Below, piece by piece: positions 1 to 10,400 of a stretch of 64,000 nucleotides of DNA (its first letter is position 1; the number at the start of each line of letters is the position of its first letter). The notes below the pieces were generated by a model. The model made no database searches. It was not told the origin of the DNA and was given only the letters and a program-made list of their open reading frames with translations. The position numbers were made by a program, and so were the translations under genes. Source of the DNA: Bacteroides sp. (GTDB lineage: Bacteria; Bacillota; Clostridia; Oscillospirales; Acutalibacteraceae); the NCBI GenBank assembly GCA_023665085.1, contig JAMPEQ010000005.1, positions 117,299-181,298 on the forward strand, in the 5' to 3' direction.

Positions 1-1471
1 TTGCAGATTTGCCAAGAGGATCTTGGTCAATTGCAATAAGCTGACGGTTTGTTACAATCTTAAGAGTTGGGATGCCTTCAACTGCATTATTACTGCCGTC
101 AACAAATTTTCGTATGTCGTTGCCCAGCATAAGAGGAGCTGCCATCATGCACCACAGTGAAAAATGAGCTTTGTTTTCTTCTTCGGTAAGCTTTCCGTTG
201 CCAACCTCAAGCATATCAGGATCATTCCATCCGCCTGCAACCGAATACTTGTATTTGTCAACAGTTATATTATAAAGAGCCATGATGCTTACCCAGTTTG
301 GCAGAATATCATGTGTTGTTCGCCACATGTTGCCGGCTTTTCTGCCCCATTCCCAAGGCTTTGCAGTGCCCCATTCGCAGATTGAGAATACAATAGGCTT
401 TTCTTCGGTATGTGTGCATTCAGCCCACTGCTTTGATGCAGATTTCAGAGCATCACCCATTCTCTTATACTGAATGTATGATGAATCTGCAACAGTTACA
501 ACCGGATTCTGAATGGTAATTGTGTTGTTACCCTCAGTAAGAGTAACCTTAACTTGAGTTCTTCCGTTGTCACTGAAGCCTTTTCCTCTCGGAATAAATA
601 CTTCATATACCGTGCCGTTTACTATAACCTGAATATAGCTGTCACGTCTTCTGAAAACCTTTTGATGTACGATAGTTATTGAGTATTCTCCGCCTTTAAT
701 ATTGTTGATTTTAAATGTAGCAGTACCTGCTCCATGATTTAAAAATCCGATAGCTTTACCTGTTGGCAGTGACGGAATTTTTACAATCTTTGCTCTGCCT
801 GTAAATTCGGCATCTTCAGGTGAAAGAACTGTGTATTCCTCATCACCGACACGATTTAATTCAAGGCATTCAACAGCAGGGCAGTCACCGCTTATAATTT
901 GAGAATGGCAGAAATCGTATTTGAAAAATTCACAACCCCATGAGGCAATTGTTTTTGCATCAAGCACCTCGTTGCCCAGTGATGCAGGCATATCCTCGCA
1001 GGTGAGAGAGCCGTTTGAAGAATAAAGTCCTACCTTAAGACCAAGCTCGTTGATATCCTTTATAAGAGCGGGAATACCACGGCTGAAGGTCCTCATATCA
1101 CCCTGAAGCATTCCGTTTTCATCACGCTGAGAGCTTTGCCAGCAGTCGTCAAGATTGATGTATTGATATCCTGCGTCAGCAAGACCACTGTTTTTCATTG
1201 CCTGTGCAGTTTCGTAAATTAAGTCCTGATCAATATGATTTCTGAAGGTATTCCAGCTTGACCAGCCCATAGGCGGAGTCATTGCTACACCGCTGTTGTA
1301 ATCCTCTTCATTGGTAACATCTATGGTAATGCTTCTTGGCTTTGCTATTTTTTTCAGTGCACAGAGGGGGCATTTGCCGTTTACCTTAAGAGTAAGACAC
1401 CATGAGGCAAAGCAAACAAAAAGTATTGCGATAACAGCAGCAAAAACAATTAGTGCGATAATCCAGTTCAT
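1..1471 (-). CDS. GH27 alpha-galactosidase, membrane-anchored, C-terminus beyond window
   Basis: Hydrolyses terminal alpha-galactosides (melibiose/raffinose/galactomannan type) outside the membrane, by family. 490 codons are visible and the frame runs off the window. Residues 3-27 form one hydrophobic anchor, followed by a CPLC pair at 34-37. GH27 hallmarks are TPPMGWSSWNTF (65-76), YINLDDCWQ (104-112), FKYDFC with the nucleophile Asp near 186, and GGWNDPDML with the acid/base Asp at about 417-419. About 230 residues separate the two catalytic motifs instead of roughly 60. Residues about 220-325 look like an inserted CBM6/CBM35-like beta-sandwich (TATFKINNIKGGEYSI, VIVNG, LTEGNNTITI). The start ATG overlaps the upstream stop as ATGA, indicating translational coupling and operon membership. 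The C-terminal beta domain is not visible. Confidence 0.9.
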   Translation of the reverse strand, partial: MNWIIALIVFAAVIAILFVCFASWCLTLKVNGKCPLCALKKIAKPRSITIDVTNEEDYNSGVAMTPPMGWSSWNTFRNHIDQDLIYETAQAMKNSGLADAGYQYINLDDCWQSSQRDENGMLQGDMRTFSRGIPALIKDINELGLKVGLYSSNGSLTCEDMPASLGNEVLDAKTIASWGCEFFKYDFCHSQIISGDCPAVECLELNRVGDEEYTVLSPEDAEFTGRAKIVKIPSLPTGKAIGFLNHGAGTATFKINNIKGGEYSITIVHQKVFRRRDSYIQVIVNGTVYEVFIPRGKGFSDNGRTQVKVTLTEGNNTITIQNPVVTVADSSYIQYKRMGDALKSASKQWAECTHTEEKPIVFSICEWGTAKPWEWGRKAGNMWRTTHDILPNWVSIMALYNITVDKYKYSVAGGWNDPDMLEVGNGKLTEEENKAHFSLWCMMAAPLMLGNDIRKFVDGSNNAVEGIPTLKIVTNRQLIAIDQDPLGKSA

Positions 1472-2649
1472 TTTAATCCAATCTCCTCAAAAAATTTCAG
1501 CTCTTCCTTTGCAAGAGCTATGGTTTTTTCATCATCAATATTTTTTACAGTCTGCAGCATATGCCCACGGTTGTTTTTTACATTATAAAAAAATCTGTAT
1601 GCCCACGCAGCAGGCAATAGCCATGGTCTGCCGTCGATAAAATTAATATAAGAGGCTTTCCTCAAAGTTTCATAGGGCGGAAAAGCCAGCCTAAGCTTTA
1701 GAAGGATAGGTGATTTGCTCTTTTCTTTGCCGTTTTCCTCAAGTGCCCTGCATTGTCTGAGTCGTGAAACGGTTGAGCGTACACTGTCTTTCATTGAGCC
1801 GAATACTCCGTCTTCAACAAGATATTCCTGCACCCTGTCAGTATTGGCACTGTAGCTTTTACCGATGCCAAACCATTCACAGCATACTGAAAGCAATACT
1901 TGTCCAAATTCAGTAAGGTTGATTTTATCTAAAATTTCAAAAGTCTTTTCAATGTTTGCATTTCTGTTTTTCAGCATTACAGCTATGTCCATAATAAATC
2001 TTATGCCTGCACCTGTGTACTTTAGATGATTTGCAGTGTGAGCAATCATATAGGCAAGGTTATAGCTGTCGTAAAGAGCACCTGTATATCCGTCAAATTC
2101 AGCATTATTAAATGCATCATCAAATACATTTTCACCGAACTCGCTGATGATTTTTGTGTGCACCTCAAGCAGTACATTGTTTTTTACATAATCCAGCACA
2201 TTTCCGTTTTCAGCAGCACATCTGTAGCCGTTTGCAGTTAACAGCAAACGAACCTTTTCACTATCTGCTGTTTTAATAAGCAGGTCGATATCTCCCATAG
2301 CACGTGCCTCAGGCACTGAGTAAAGCTCTCTGAGGCAAGCTCCTTTAAAAAGCACGTACTTTATCTCTGCAGAGCTAAAAAGCCGTCTGAGCTCCTCCAG
2401 TGCGTTGCTTTGGCACTGAAAATTAAAGATGTAGTCAAAAAAGCTGTTTTCCAGAGATTTCAAAAATTCCTTGGGTACATTTTCTCTGCCGTCTGCACCG
2501 TTTAAGGCACAGTGGCATACACCAAGAAGATTGTGGTGCTCTGCCAGCCTGAACAGCATATCATATTCAATATCTTTTGGTATAACAACTTTACCGCCGT
2601 TTATAAAATTTCGGCAAAGCTCAATCAAAAATACTTCTTCTTTTTTCAT
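1468..2649 (-). CDS. Nucleotidyltransferase-fold family protein (NTP_transf_5-like)
   Basis: 393 residues. The segment FKGACLRELY...ARAMGDIDLLI near residues 100-125 matches the pattern of the uncharacterised nucleotidyltransferase family (PF14907 type): KG...L..Y followed by an R..GDIDLL metal-binding DxD motif of the pol-beta-like fold. The rest is helical with no membrane segment or signal peptide, so it should be cytoplasmic. Substrate unknown. It shares a 1-base stop/start overlap (TAATG) with the upstream exporter gene and a 4-base overlap with the GH27 gene, so the four genes are one transcription unit. Members of this family often sit in polysaccharide or peptide-modification clusters; a role in modifying a glycan or small molecule is only an inference. 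Confidence 0.75.
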   Translation of the reverse strand: MKKEEVFLIELCRNFINGGKVVIPKDIEYDMLFRLAEHHNLLGVCHCALNGADGRENVPKEFLKSLENSFFDYIFNFQCQSNALEELRRLFSSAEIKYVLFKGACLRELYSVPEARAMGDIDLLIKTADSEKVRLLLTANGYRCAAENGNVLDYVKNNVLLEVHTKIISEFGENVFDDAFNNAEFDGYTGALYDSYNLAYMIAHTANHLKYTGAGIRFIMDIAVMLKNRNANIEKTFEILDKINLTEFGQVLLSVCCEWFGIGKSYSANTDRVQEYLVEDGVFGSMKDSVRSTVSRLRQCRALEENGKEKSKSPILLKLRLAFPPYETLRKASYINFIDGRPWLLPAAWAYRFFYNVKNNRGHMLQTVKNIDDEKTIALAKEELKFFEEIGLK

Positions 2650-3161
2650 TAGAATATAACCGCGCCGAAAATAAGGCTTAAAACAGTGATAATAAGTCCT
2701 GCAATGAATACACCCAGTGTGATTACAAGAAAGCTCTTCTTCTTGTCAAGATTAAGCAGAGATGCAAGCAGAGCACCTGTCCACCCGCCTGTACCCGGAA
2801 GAGGTATTGCAACAAAAAAAAGTAATCCCCATATTCCGTATTTATCTATTTTATCTTTCTTCTTAAGCGTTTTGTCCTCAAGCCAGAATACAATGTTTCT
2901 CAGTCCGGGGATTTTTTTCATTATCTTAAATATCCAGTTAATAAGCAAAAGAATAAAGGGGACAGGTAATATGTTACCTAAAAAGCTTATAGCAAAGCCG
3001 GCAAAAGCATTCATTTCCAGCAGAACAATTGCTGTGAACATGCCCAGTCTGCATTCAAGAACAGGGCATAAGGATATGATGAATACTACAAGCCAGTCAG
3101 GTATTCCATGGCTTGTTAAGAGCTCTTGTAAATTTCTGCAAAGTTCCTGCATTAACGGCAC
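2649..3161 (-). CDS. Small multidrug export-like membrane protein
   Basis: 170 residues with about four hydrophobic helices (roughly 22-45, 50-77, 109-135 and 145-170) and a charged KKKDKIDKYG loop. Motifs near ISLCPVLECRLGMFTAIVLL and FVAIPLPGTGGWTGALLASLL are characteristic of the PF06695 'small multi-drug export' family (COG2426), whose substrate is not established. It lies 3 bp after the Nudix gene and overlaps the next gene by one base, so it is probably co-translated. Transport of a product handled by its operon partners is conceivable but unproven. Confidence 0.8.
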   Translation of the reverse strand: MPLMQELCRNLQELLTSHGIPDWLVVFIISLCPVLECRLGMFTAIVLLEMNAFAGFAISFLGNILPVPFILLLINWIFKIMKKIPGLRNIVFWLEDKTLKKKDKIDKYGIWGLLFFVAIPLPGTGGWTGALLASLLNLDKKKSFLVITLGVFIAGLIITVLSLIFGAVIF

Positions 3162-3164
3162 TCC

Positions 3165-4172
3165 TTAATTGTTGTTATCAGCATTATTTTTATTACTGCT
3201 TCTGTTTATAGCTTCCATCAGCGCATCAATATTGAAAGCGTTAGGATTTTCTTCTTTTTCAGTTGTTTCATCCGGCTTTTTTTCAGCTCTCATATAATTA
3301 GGAATTTTCCTTTTTTTTGGCTTTCTCCTTGGTTTGTCCATAGGAATTCCTTTTGCTTCACATTCAAGACGATGCTGTTTAATCATTTCTTGTATTCTTT
3401 GACTTCTTTTAATATACTCTTCCTCAGTATGCACCAGAACACCTATTTTATATAGATATTCATGAGCCTGTGCAAGTATACGTCTGTCATTTTTAAATGA
3501 CAGAGCTTTCATTGCCTCAGTATATGTAAACCAGCCGAATTTTTGAATTTCTTTATACTGCGGGGTAATCCATATTTCATCTGTTCTGCCTACAAATATG
3601 GAAACCTTTTTTTGACAGCATTCACGTATTGTGTATTTTGATACACCTTCATATCCGATATGAAGCTTTACGGTAATTCCTGTTTCTTCAAATACTTCTC
3701 TGCGGGCGGCATCAGCTCTTGTTTCGCCTTTTTCAAGATGCCCTTTAGGGAAGCCCCAGTTATTTGAGCCTCTGTTTTTTATTAACAGATATACAGGAAA
3801 ATTATCAACCATTCTGTAAGTAAGTGCTCCTGCACTTTGTTCATAATAGCAAATTAACTCATAATTTTTCTTTGGGATAAGTTCTTCGAGATTAAGAGCT
3901 TCGATAATATCAATGTTTATAATGTATTTCTGGCTTTTTGGGGCCATAACCCACACGTGCATGGGTTTTCCGTCTCTTTTACGTTTATAGTTCAAGCGAG
4001 CAACTATTCTTCCGTCAAAATTACTTACAGGATGAGTTACTCCCATAATAAAAGTATATTCATCTTCAGGAGTGTCATAAATCTTTGCATAATTCAAAGA
4101 AAAGACATAACCATCATCGCTTGATTCACCAATTGTTTTAACAACTTTAGCTCTTACGCAAGTGCCAAGCAT
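3165..4172 (-). CDS. Nudix hydrolase (Ap4A-hydrolase-like) with extra N- and C-terminal regions
   Basis: 335 residues, more than twice a bare Nudix domain. The Nudix box GHLEKGETRADAARREVFEETG (about 143-165) is intact, with the REVFEE catalytic metal ligands. The preceding SAGALTYRMV...LLIKNRGSNNWGFPKGH resembles bis(5'-nucleosyl)-tetraphosphatases. Residues 1-120 form a separate domain of unclear function (pyrophosphatase-like in some clostridial annotations, from memory). The C-terminus after about residue 265 is highly basic (PRRKPKKRKIP) and then Asn/Lys-rich, which could bind nucleic acid. First gene of the four-gene minus-strand operon; a fair promoter lies 30-60 bp upstream. Confidence 0.85.
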   Translation of the reverse strand: MLGTCVRAKVVKTIGESSDDGYVFSLNYAKIYDTPEDEYTFIMGVTHPVSNFDGRIVARLNYKRKRDGKPMHVWVMAPKSQKYIINIDIIEALNLEELIPKKNYELICYYEQSAGALTYRMVDNFPVYLLIKNRGSNNWGFPKGHLEKGETRADAARREVFEETGITVKLHIGYEGVSKYTIRECCQKKVSIFVGRTDEIWITPQYKEIQKFGWFTYTEAMKALSFKNDRRILAQAHEYLYKIGVLVHTEEEYIKRSQRIQEMIKQHRLECEAKGIPMDKPRRKPKKRKIPNYMRAEKKPDETTEKEENPNAFNIDALMEAINRSSNKNNADNNN

Positions 4173-4205
4173 TTTATCACCACCATATTCGCATATATAT
4201 AAATT

Positions 4206-4234
4206 ATTATATATAATTTAAAGCAATAATACAA
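4206..4234 (-). promoter_or_regulatory. Candidate promoter of the Nudix operon
   Basis: On the minus strand TTGTAT and TATAAT are separated by 17 bp in a very AT-rich stretch just upstream of the Nudix start. The -10 is perfect and the -35 is moderate. The AT richness makes chance matches likely. Confidence 0.5.
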
Positions 4235-4360
4235 GGCATAATAAAAATAAATATTTTATTTTAGACAAGTCTTTTTTTGCGAAAACAAATTACGGAGTAT
4301 TTTTGTACTAATTCTTGGCATTAAATTTTTTAGTGTTTATTTCAGTGATGAAATAATAAG

Positions 4361-4396
4361 ATAAAAAAGAACAACCGGCAATTGCTTGCCGGTTGT
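4361..4396 (-). terminator. Rho-independent terminator of the 2808-residue protein gene
   Basis: Read on the minus strand: an 11-bp perfect stem (ACAACCGGCAA / TTGCCGGTTGT) with a 4-nt loop, followed by TCTTTTTTATC. It sits 33 bp after the stop codon and separates the giant gene from the Nudix operon. Confidence 0.9.
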
Positions 4397-4428
4397 CGTT
4401 TTATAAAGCTATTTAGTTTAATTGACTA

Positions 4429-7400
4429 TTAACCTGCAATACTTTCAAGGAGATCTAAGAGACCTTCAATAACTGTATCAGGTTCGCCCTTGATAATATC
4501 AAGAACACTATTGATTGTGTTCATCATGCCTTCGTCAGCATTACCAAGTAATCCGCCGATAAGATTCATGATTACATCAAGGTTTTCACCGCTGTTAATT
4601 GTTGCAATTAAGTATCTGAGAATTGCGATAAGGGTTTCAGATGCATCACCCTCAACGTAAATTCTTGCACCGTATGTTGCAGCCTGTGAAGCAGAAACGA
4701 TTGTCTTGCCGTGGCTTGCAAGCTGGAGCCAATCAACATCATTGAGCTTAAGGTTGAGCTTAGCACCCTTAATGTCGATCATACCAAGTACATTGTTTAC
4801 AAGAGGAATAATTGCGTCACCGCCGAGAACAGGTTTCAAAGTTTCATTGATATCATAAATATCAAGGTTGAAGTTTGTGATACCAATTTTACCAAGGAGA
4901 CCGTTCAGATCTACATTAAGTGCAGGAAGAAGTGCGCCGAGTAATTCATTTACATCAACGATAGGTCTTACTGCATCAAGAAGAGCAGAAACAGGTGTCA
5001 GCATGTTATCAAGAATCTGGCAAAGTCCGTCATTACCGATGAACAGTGCAAGGTTTGGAAGTGTTGCTGTTACTGTTTGAAGAGGAGCTGCAAGAATATC
5101 CTCAACCTTATCCCAGATAGGATTGATTATGTCAAGAAGGATTGAATCGTATTCTTTGTTAATATCCTGTCTGTACTGATACTGTGTCTTTACATTGTAG
5201 CAATTGAATGCCTCAAGAAGAGGAACGATTGCTGCTGTGTAGCCGTTTGAGCCAGGGATTCTTACGATGTCAAAGATACCAAGTGAAGCATCATTAAGAA
5301 GAACATCAAGAACACCATATACAGGACGAAGTACAGCAGCGAGTGCATGGAAGAAGCTGTCTCTGTCTGTTACGCCCCACTTAAGTGACTCAGCCTTTAC
5401 ATTTGCCCATGAGCCTGCAGATTTGATAACAGATGCAGGGCCTTCATAGCTCTTTCCGTAAGATGCGTCTGTAAGAAGCTTAGCAACATTTTCAGTTGAG
5501 AAGTCAATACCTGTCTGAGCAAGAAGAGCTGTTAATGAGCCGTCTCCAACTTTAACGCCTTCAACTGCACCGTAAAGACCTGTTGCAAGTTTGCCGATAA
5601 GATCATCCTTGAACAATGCTTTGCTGATTGTCTCATTAAGATCAAGAAGAGAACCGATAAGACCATCAAGCATTGGTGGAAGTGATTTTACGAAATCAAC
5701 GTTAAGATTTTGTGGATATGAGAAGCTGTAGCTTCCTGTCTTATATGCTGAGTAATCCCAGAATGCGTTTGTAGGCTCGCCTGCGATTAAGTAGAACAGA
5801 GCTGCTACAATCTGATCTCCGGAAGCAGTGCTGAGTGTAGCGAATACACTCTTAACAATTGAAGAAATCATGTCATTCTTCTTAATTGCATCAATGTTGC
5901 AAACAAGATTCTTGATAGCCTTTGAGTTATCTACAAGAACATTTGCTACATAGCGAAGAACTGCTATAAGCACCTTGCCCTGATCAACATCAGCAACTCT
6001 CTTACCCTTTAAGAACTTGCCGTTTTCGCCGATAGCCTTACTCTGATAAGTTGTCTTTGTGCCGAGGCTGATAAGTGCATTCCAGTCAATGTCTGCAATT
6101 TCAAGAGCATTTACATACTTGTTGTTTACACTCTTAAGAACCATGTTTACAATTGGGATAATTAAATCCTCAATGTTAAGTACTGTTAAATCTGACAGCT
6201 TAAGGTTGATTTTGCCTTCGCCTAAGCCAAGAAGAGAACCGATTAAATCGCCAATCGGCATACCGAGTACATCTTCAAGAATCTTATCAAGCTTAAGTGT
6301 ATCTGCTGCTGCGTAAACAAGTTCTGTTACAGGTGCAAGCAGGTTGCTGAGCATCTGCATTAAGCCGTGTGCATCAAGATACATTGCAATGTTTGGAAGA
6401 AGCTTTGTAAGCTCGCTGATTGGGTTAGCACAAAGCTTGTTAAGGAATGACTTGCTGCTGTCACCAATCAAAGGATTGAGAATGTTGAGAAGCATGTTAT
6501 CCTTAGCCTTATCAGCATCCTTCTGATACTGCTTGTAGGTCTTGAGATTTGTGCATCCAAGTGCCTCAAGAAGAGGAATAATTGCACTGTTGTAGCCGTT
6601 TGTACCCTCAATCTTAAGATCGCTTAAAGTATCCTTAAGTGAAGTTAAGTCAAGTACAACCTTTGAAGGTCTTGAAAGTTCACGGTTATCCTTGCTTTCT
6701 CTTACTGAGAGTGTGAATACGCCGTTACTCATTGAGTAGGTGATTTTCGCTGCAATCGGAACATCACCGTCAGAAATATTTAATGTTGTGGTTGTCTTCT
6801 TAACCTCAATTGTTGTAATAAGGTTATAAAGAACATCGTTGAGTTCAAGAGTTCCTTCGTTGAGGAAGATTTCAAGAACGTTATCAAGCGGACGAAGAAT
6901 TGCTGCAAGTGCATTTACAAAGCCCTGCTGAGCCTTTGCTGAACCGTCTTTGAAGCCCCAGTTTACATTCTTAACCTTCTTCCAGCTTGACTGAGCCTTA
7001 ATTATCTTAGCAGCTGAGCTGAAGGTCTGTCCGTAGCTCTTATCGGTAAGTATCTTTGCAATGTCCTTAGTTGATGATACAATGCCAAGGCTTGAAAGAA
7101 CTTCCTTGATTGTTGGATCAAGTCCGTCAAGTGCACCGTAGAGTGCAGTTGCGATTGTTGTTAATAATTTGTTTGTGAATAAGTTTTTGCTGATGATGCC
7201 CTGAAGATTATCTGCACCAAGGTCAACACCAAGTGAGCCGAGAAGCTGAAGAATTGAGCTGATTGCTGAATCAAGCTGTGTTACACCGCTGTCAGCCATC
7301 TGCTTTGTAACTCCCTTAGGATAAACAAACTTCTCTGTAGCTTCCTGTAAGTACTGAGCAAATGTCCAGTAAACAAGTGTTGGGCTGTCTGTAACCTCAA

Positions 7401-10400
7401 GCACCTTGTTAAGAAGAGCAAGTAAATCAGTTGACTTAATCTTTCCTGACTTAAGTGCATCAAGGAGAAGAGTAGCAACGTCATTATTAATCAATTTAGC
7501 AAGTGCTGTAAGATTTGAATTGCTTAGAATATTCTCAAGGAGATAATCAAGTACATATACCAAAGCTGCTGCAGGAGTTTTTGCATTTGCAAGCTTGCTC
7601 CAGCTGATCTGCTTTAATGAAATGCCTGTGTCTTTAAGAAGTACATTTATAATAGGTATAATATTATTACCGCTTAAAGAAATATTTTTAATCTTAATAT
7701 TATTTACATCTGAATACTTGTTGATATCTGAAGCAAGATCATTAACAGTTTTCTTAAGTGTAGGTGATGTAGCAAGAAGCTTATCACTTGTTATACCAAA
7801 GATGTTTGCCAGACCGTTTACTTCATTTACCAGAGGAGTGATTGCACCTTTAACGATAGAAGCAATTGTTGGATTTGTTTTATCATCAAGTAAGCCTGCA
7901 ATACCCTGAACTGATTTGATAAGTGTTGAAGCAGGCTTGTTAAGAAGTGAATTCAGCCAGCTTGCGATTGGTGCCATGAGACCGAGAAGAGCCTCGTCAT
8001 GATAGCCGTTTGTAAGCTTGCCGTATTCTGCTGCAGTGTCAACCTTAATTCCGTTTGGTTTGCAAAGTGCATTAAGAACAGGATTAACAACTGTGCCGTA
8101 CCAGCCTGTGTCTACAAGAACAACACCAAGAATTGATGTTACAAGGCGGAGTGATGAAGCAAATGCTGCAAAGAATGCATCCTTGTCACCTGCCTTAATA
8201 CCCCAGTCGAGACTGATCTTGTAGTTGCCTCTTGAAGTCTTAGCTGCTGCATTGTGCCAGCAGTTGTACTTTGTAAGCTGCTTAGCAACCTTGTCGTAGC
8301 CGTCAAGTCTTACGCAGATTGCATCCGGTGAAATAAGACCTTCGATAGCCTCAACAATTAAGTTGTAGTTAGCCTGCTTACCATTATCTAATGTATATGT
8401 GCCATTGAAATCACCGAAGAGATTTTCAACAACTTTTTCAATAAGCAGGAAGGTTTCAACCATAAGACCTGTCATTGAATCGTTTGTATAAACTTTCTTA
8501 GCATCAACGTTGTTGCTGCCGTTAGCTTTGTGTGTCTCTTTGCCTGTGATGTAGAAAGTGTAATCATTTACTAATCTTGCTAAATCAGAGTAGCAGTCGC
8601 TTCCGAGATAGTTTGAGAAGAATGTAACTACACCTGCAAGAATGTTGTCAGTTGAATCTAATTTAAATCCGTTAAGAGTGCTGTCTGAAAGGAGAGAAGA
8701 AAGCAACTTGTCAAGATTATTGATAAGATCAGTTGTGTTGCTGAGCTCCTTCTTTGTATAAGTTTTGGAGTTAGCTTTTGCATTCTTGAGTGTAGGAGCA
8801 CTTGAAGAAGCAGATTTCTTGCTTGCGCCGATTAATCCCTTACCGTCAATTTTTACTCCTGCGTTGATTGTTCCTGCAAGATTCTTAATTACATCAATAA
8901 GAGTATTGATATTTGAAATTAAGAAATATGCGTGATTCTTTGAAAGACCTGTAAGTCCGTTTGCTCTCTTTTCAAATGTGAATGAGTCAGCGTCCTCACG
9001 TTCAATCTGGAATACACCATTAATAACATCAGTAATGATACTGTCTTCTCCGAAACCGCCGAGAGCGTTAAGCAAGCCCATAACGATTGGAAGATTTTCA
9101 GAAATCTTATTGTCTGTTGAAACAACATTGTTGATAAGGCTGAATATTGCGTTTAACCAGTCTTCAACAAAGATACCTGAGAAGCAGTCGAAAATGCCGA
9201 CTGAATCAGGATTTGAAGCATATGACTTGAATGCCTCAAGGTCAGCGTTTAATGTCTGGTCCTCATGAAGCTTACTTGCTACCATCTTGCCCTCATAGCA
9301 GTAGGCCCATGCATCTTTTGCAACGCCATATTTTTCTGCAGCAAGATCTTCCATCAAATCAAATAACTGAGGAAGTGCAACAAATATATTGTTTAATCCC
9401 TTGTTAGCAAGAGCGTTCTGCGCATCATACTTAGGTGCGTTGATAAGAGCATCGTTTGCAACAAATTCATCAACTGCTGCTGTGAATAATGTAGCAACCT
9501 CTGTAACTACTTCAGCAAGAATGTTTGCACCTGCGCTAGGTGTCTTAATATCTTTGCCGTTATCGTCCTTCTTAAGAACCTTGATTGCGTCACCGTTTTC
9601 ATCTTTTATTACGTTGCCCTTTGCATCCTTCTTGTCTTCATAGTCAAGAAGCTTGCCGAAAACTGAAGGCATATCAGAAATCTTAGCATCTCTTAATGCT
9701 TTATCTGCAAGGTATATACCTGTGAGATAAGGAACATTGCCTTCGTAAGTGAAGTAGCAGTTGAATGTAGTTTTACCTGCATCTGCAAGTAAAGCAGCAA
9801 GATCACTTGAAGAGTTATTGAGGTATTTATATGTAGTTGTCTTACCGTTAACAACTCTTGTGAGTGTATTGCCCTTATTGTCTTTTACTACATAATGGTC
9901 AAATATATCACTCTTTACCTTGCCTTCTTCATTAAAGAAGTCTGAAACCTTGTAAACTGCATCAACAAAGTCGTTGCTTGCATTTTTAGCTTTAAGAGTT
10001 CTTGTTACATCTTCACCACCATTCCAATAAGGAATACCTTCCTTATTGCCCAGTAACCAGTGCATAAGGTTTGGAAGAAGTACATTAAGATCAAAGTTGA
10101 AAGTATCAACACCAATGTAGCTGCCGTTTTCAGCAGAACCAATCAGGTTTGGAACAATACCGGTAAGAAGTCCGTGGTACTGGTCACCTTCACCTGAAAG
10201 AACAAATGGTAACAATACCTCGTCAATAGCTGTTACAAGAAGAGGAAGTAAGTTTACTAACTTTTCAACAGGTGATTTTACCAAGTCCTTCCATACATCT
10301 GTAAGAACATCTGTAAGATTTATTTTTGTAACAAATAAACCATTAAGTGCTGTTTCAAGGCTTTCATCTTTGTTAATAGGGTTCTTGCTTGGATCTGTGA

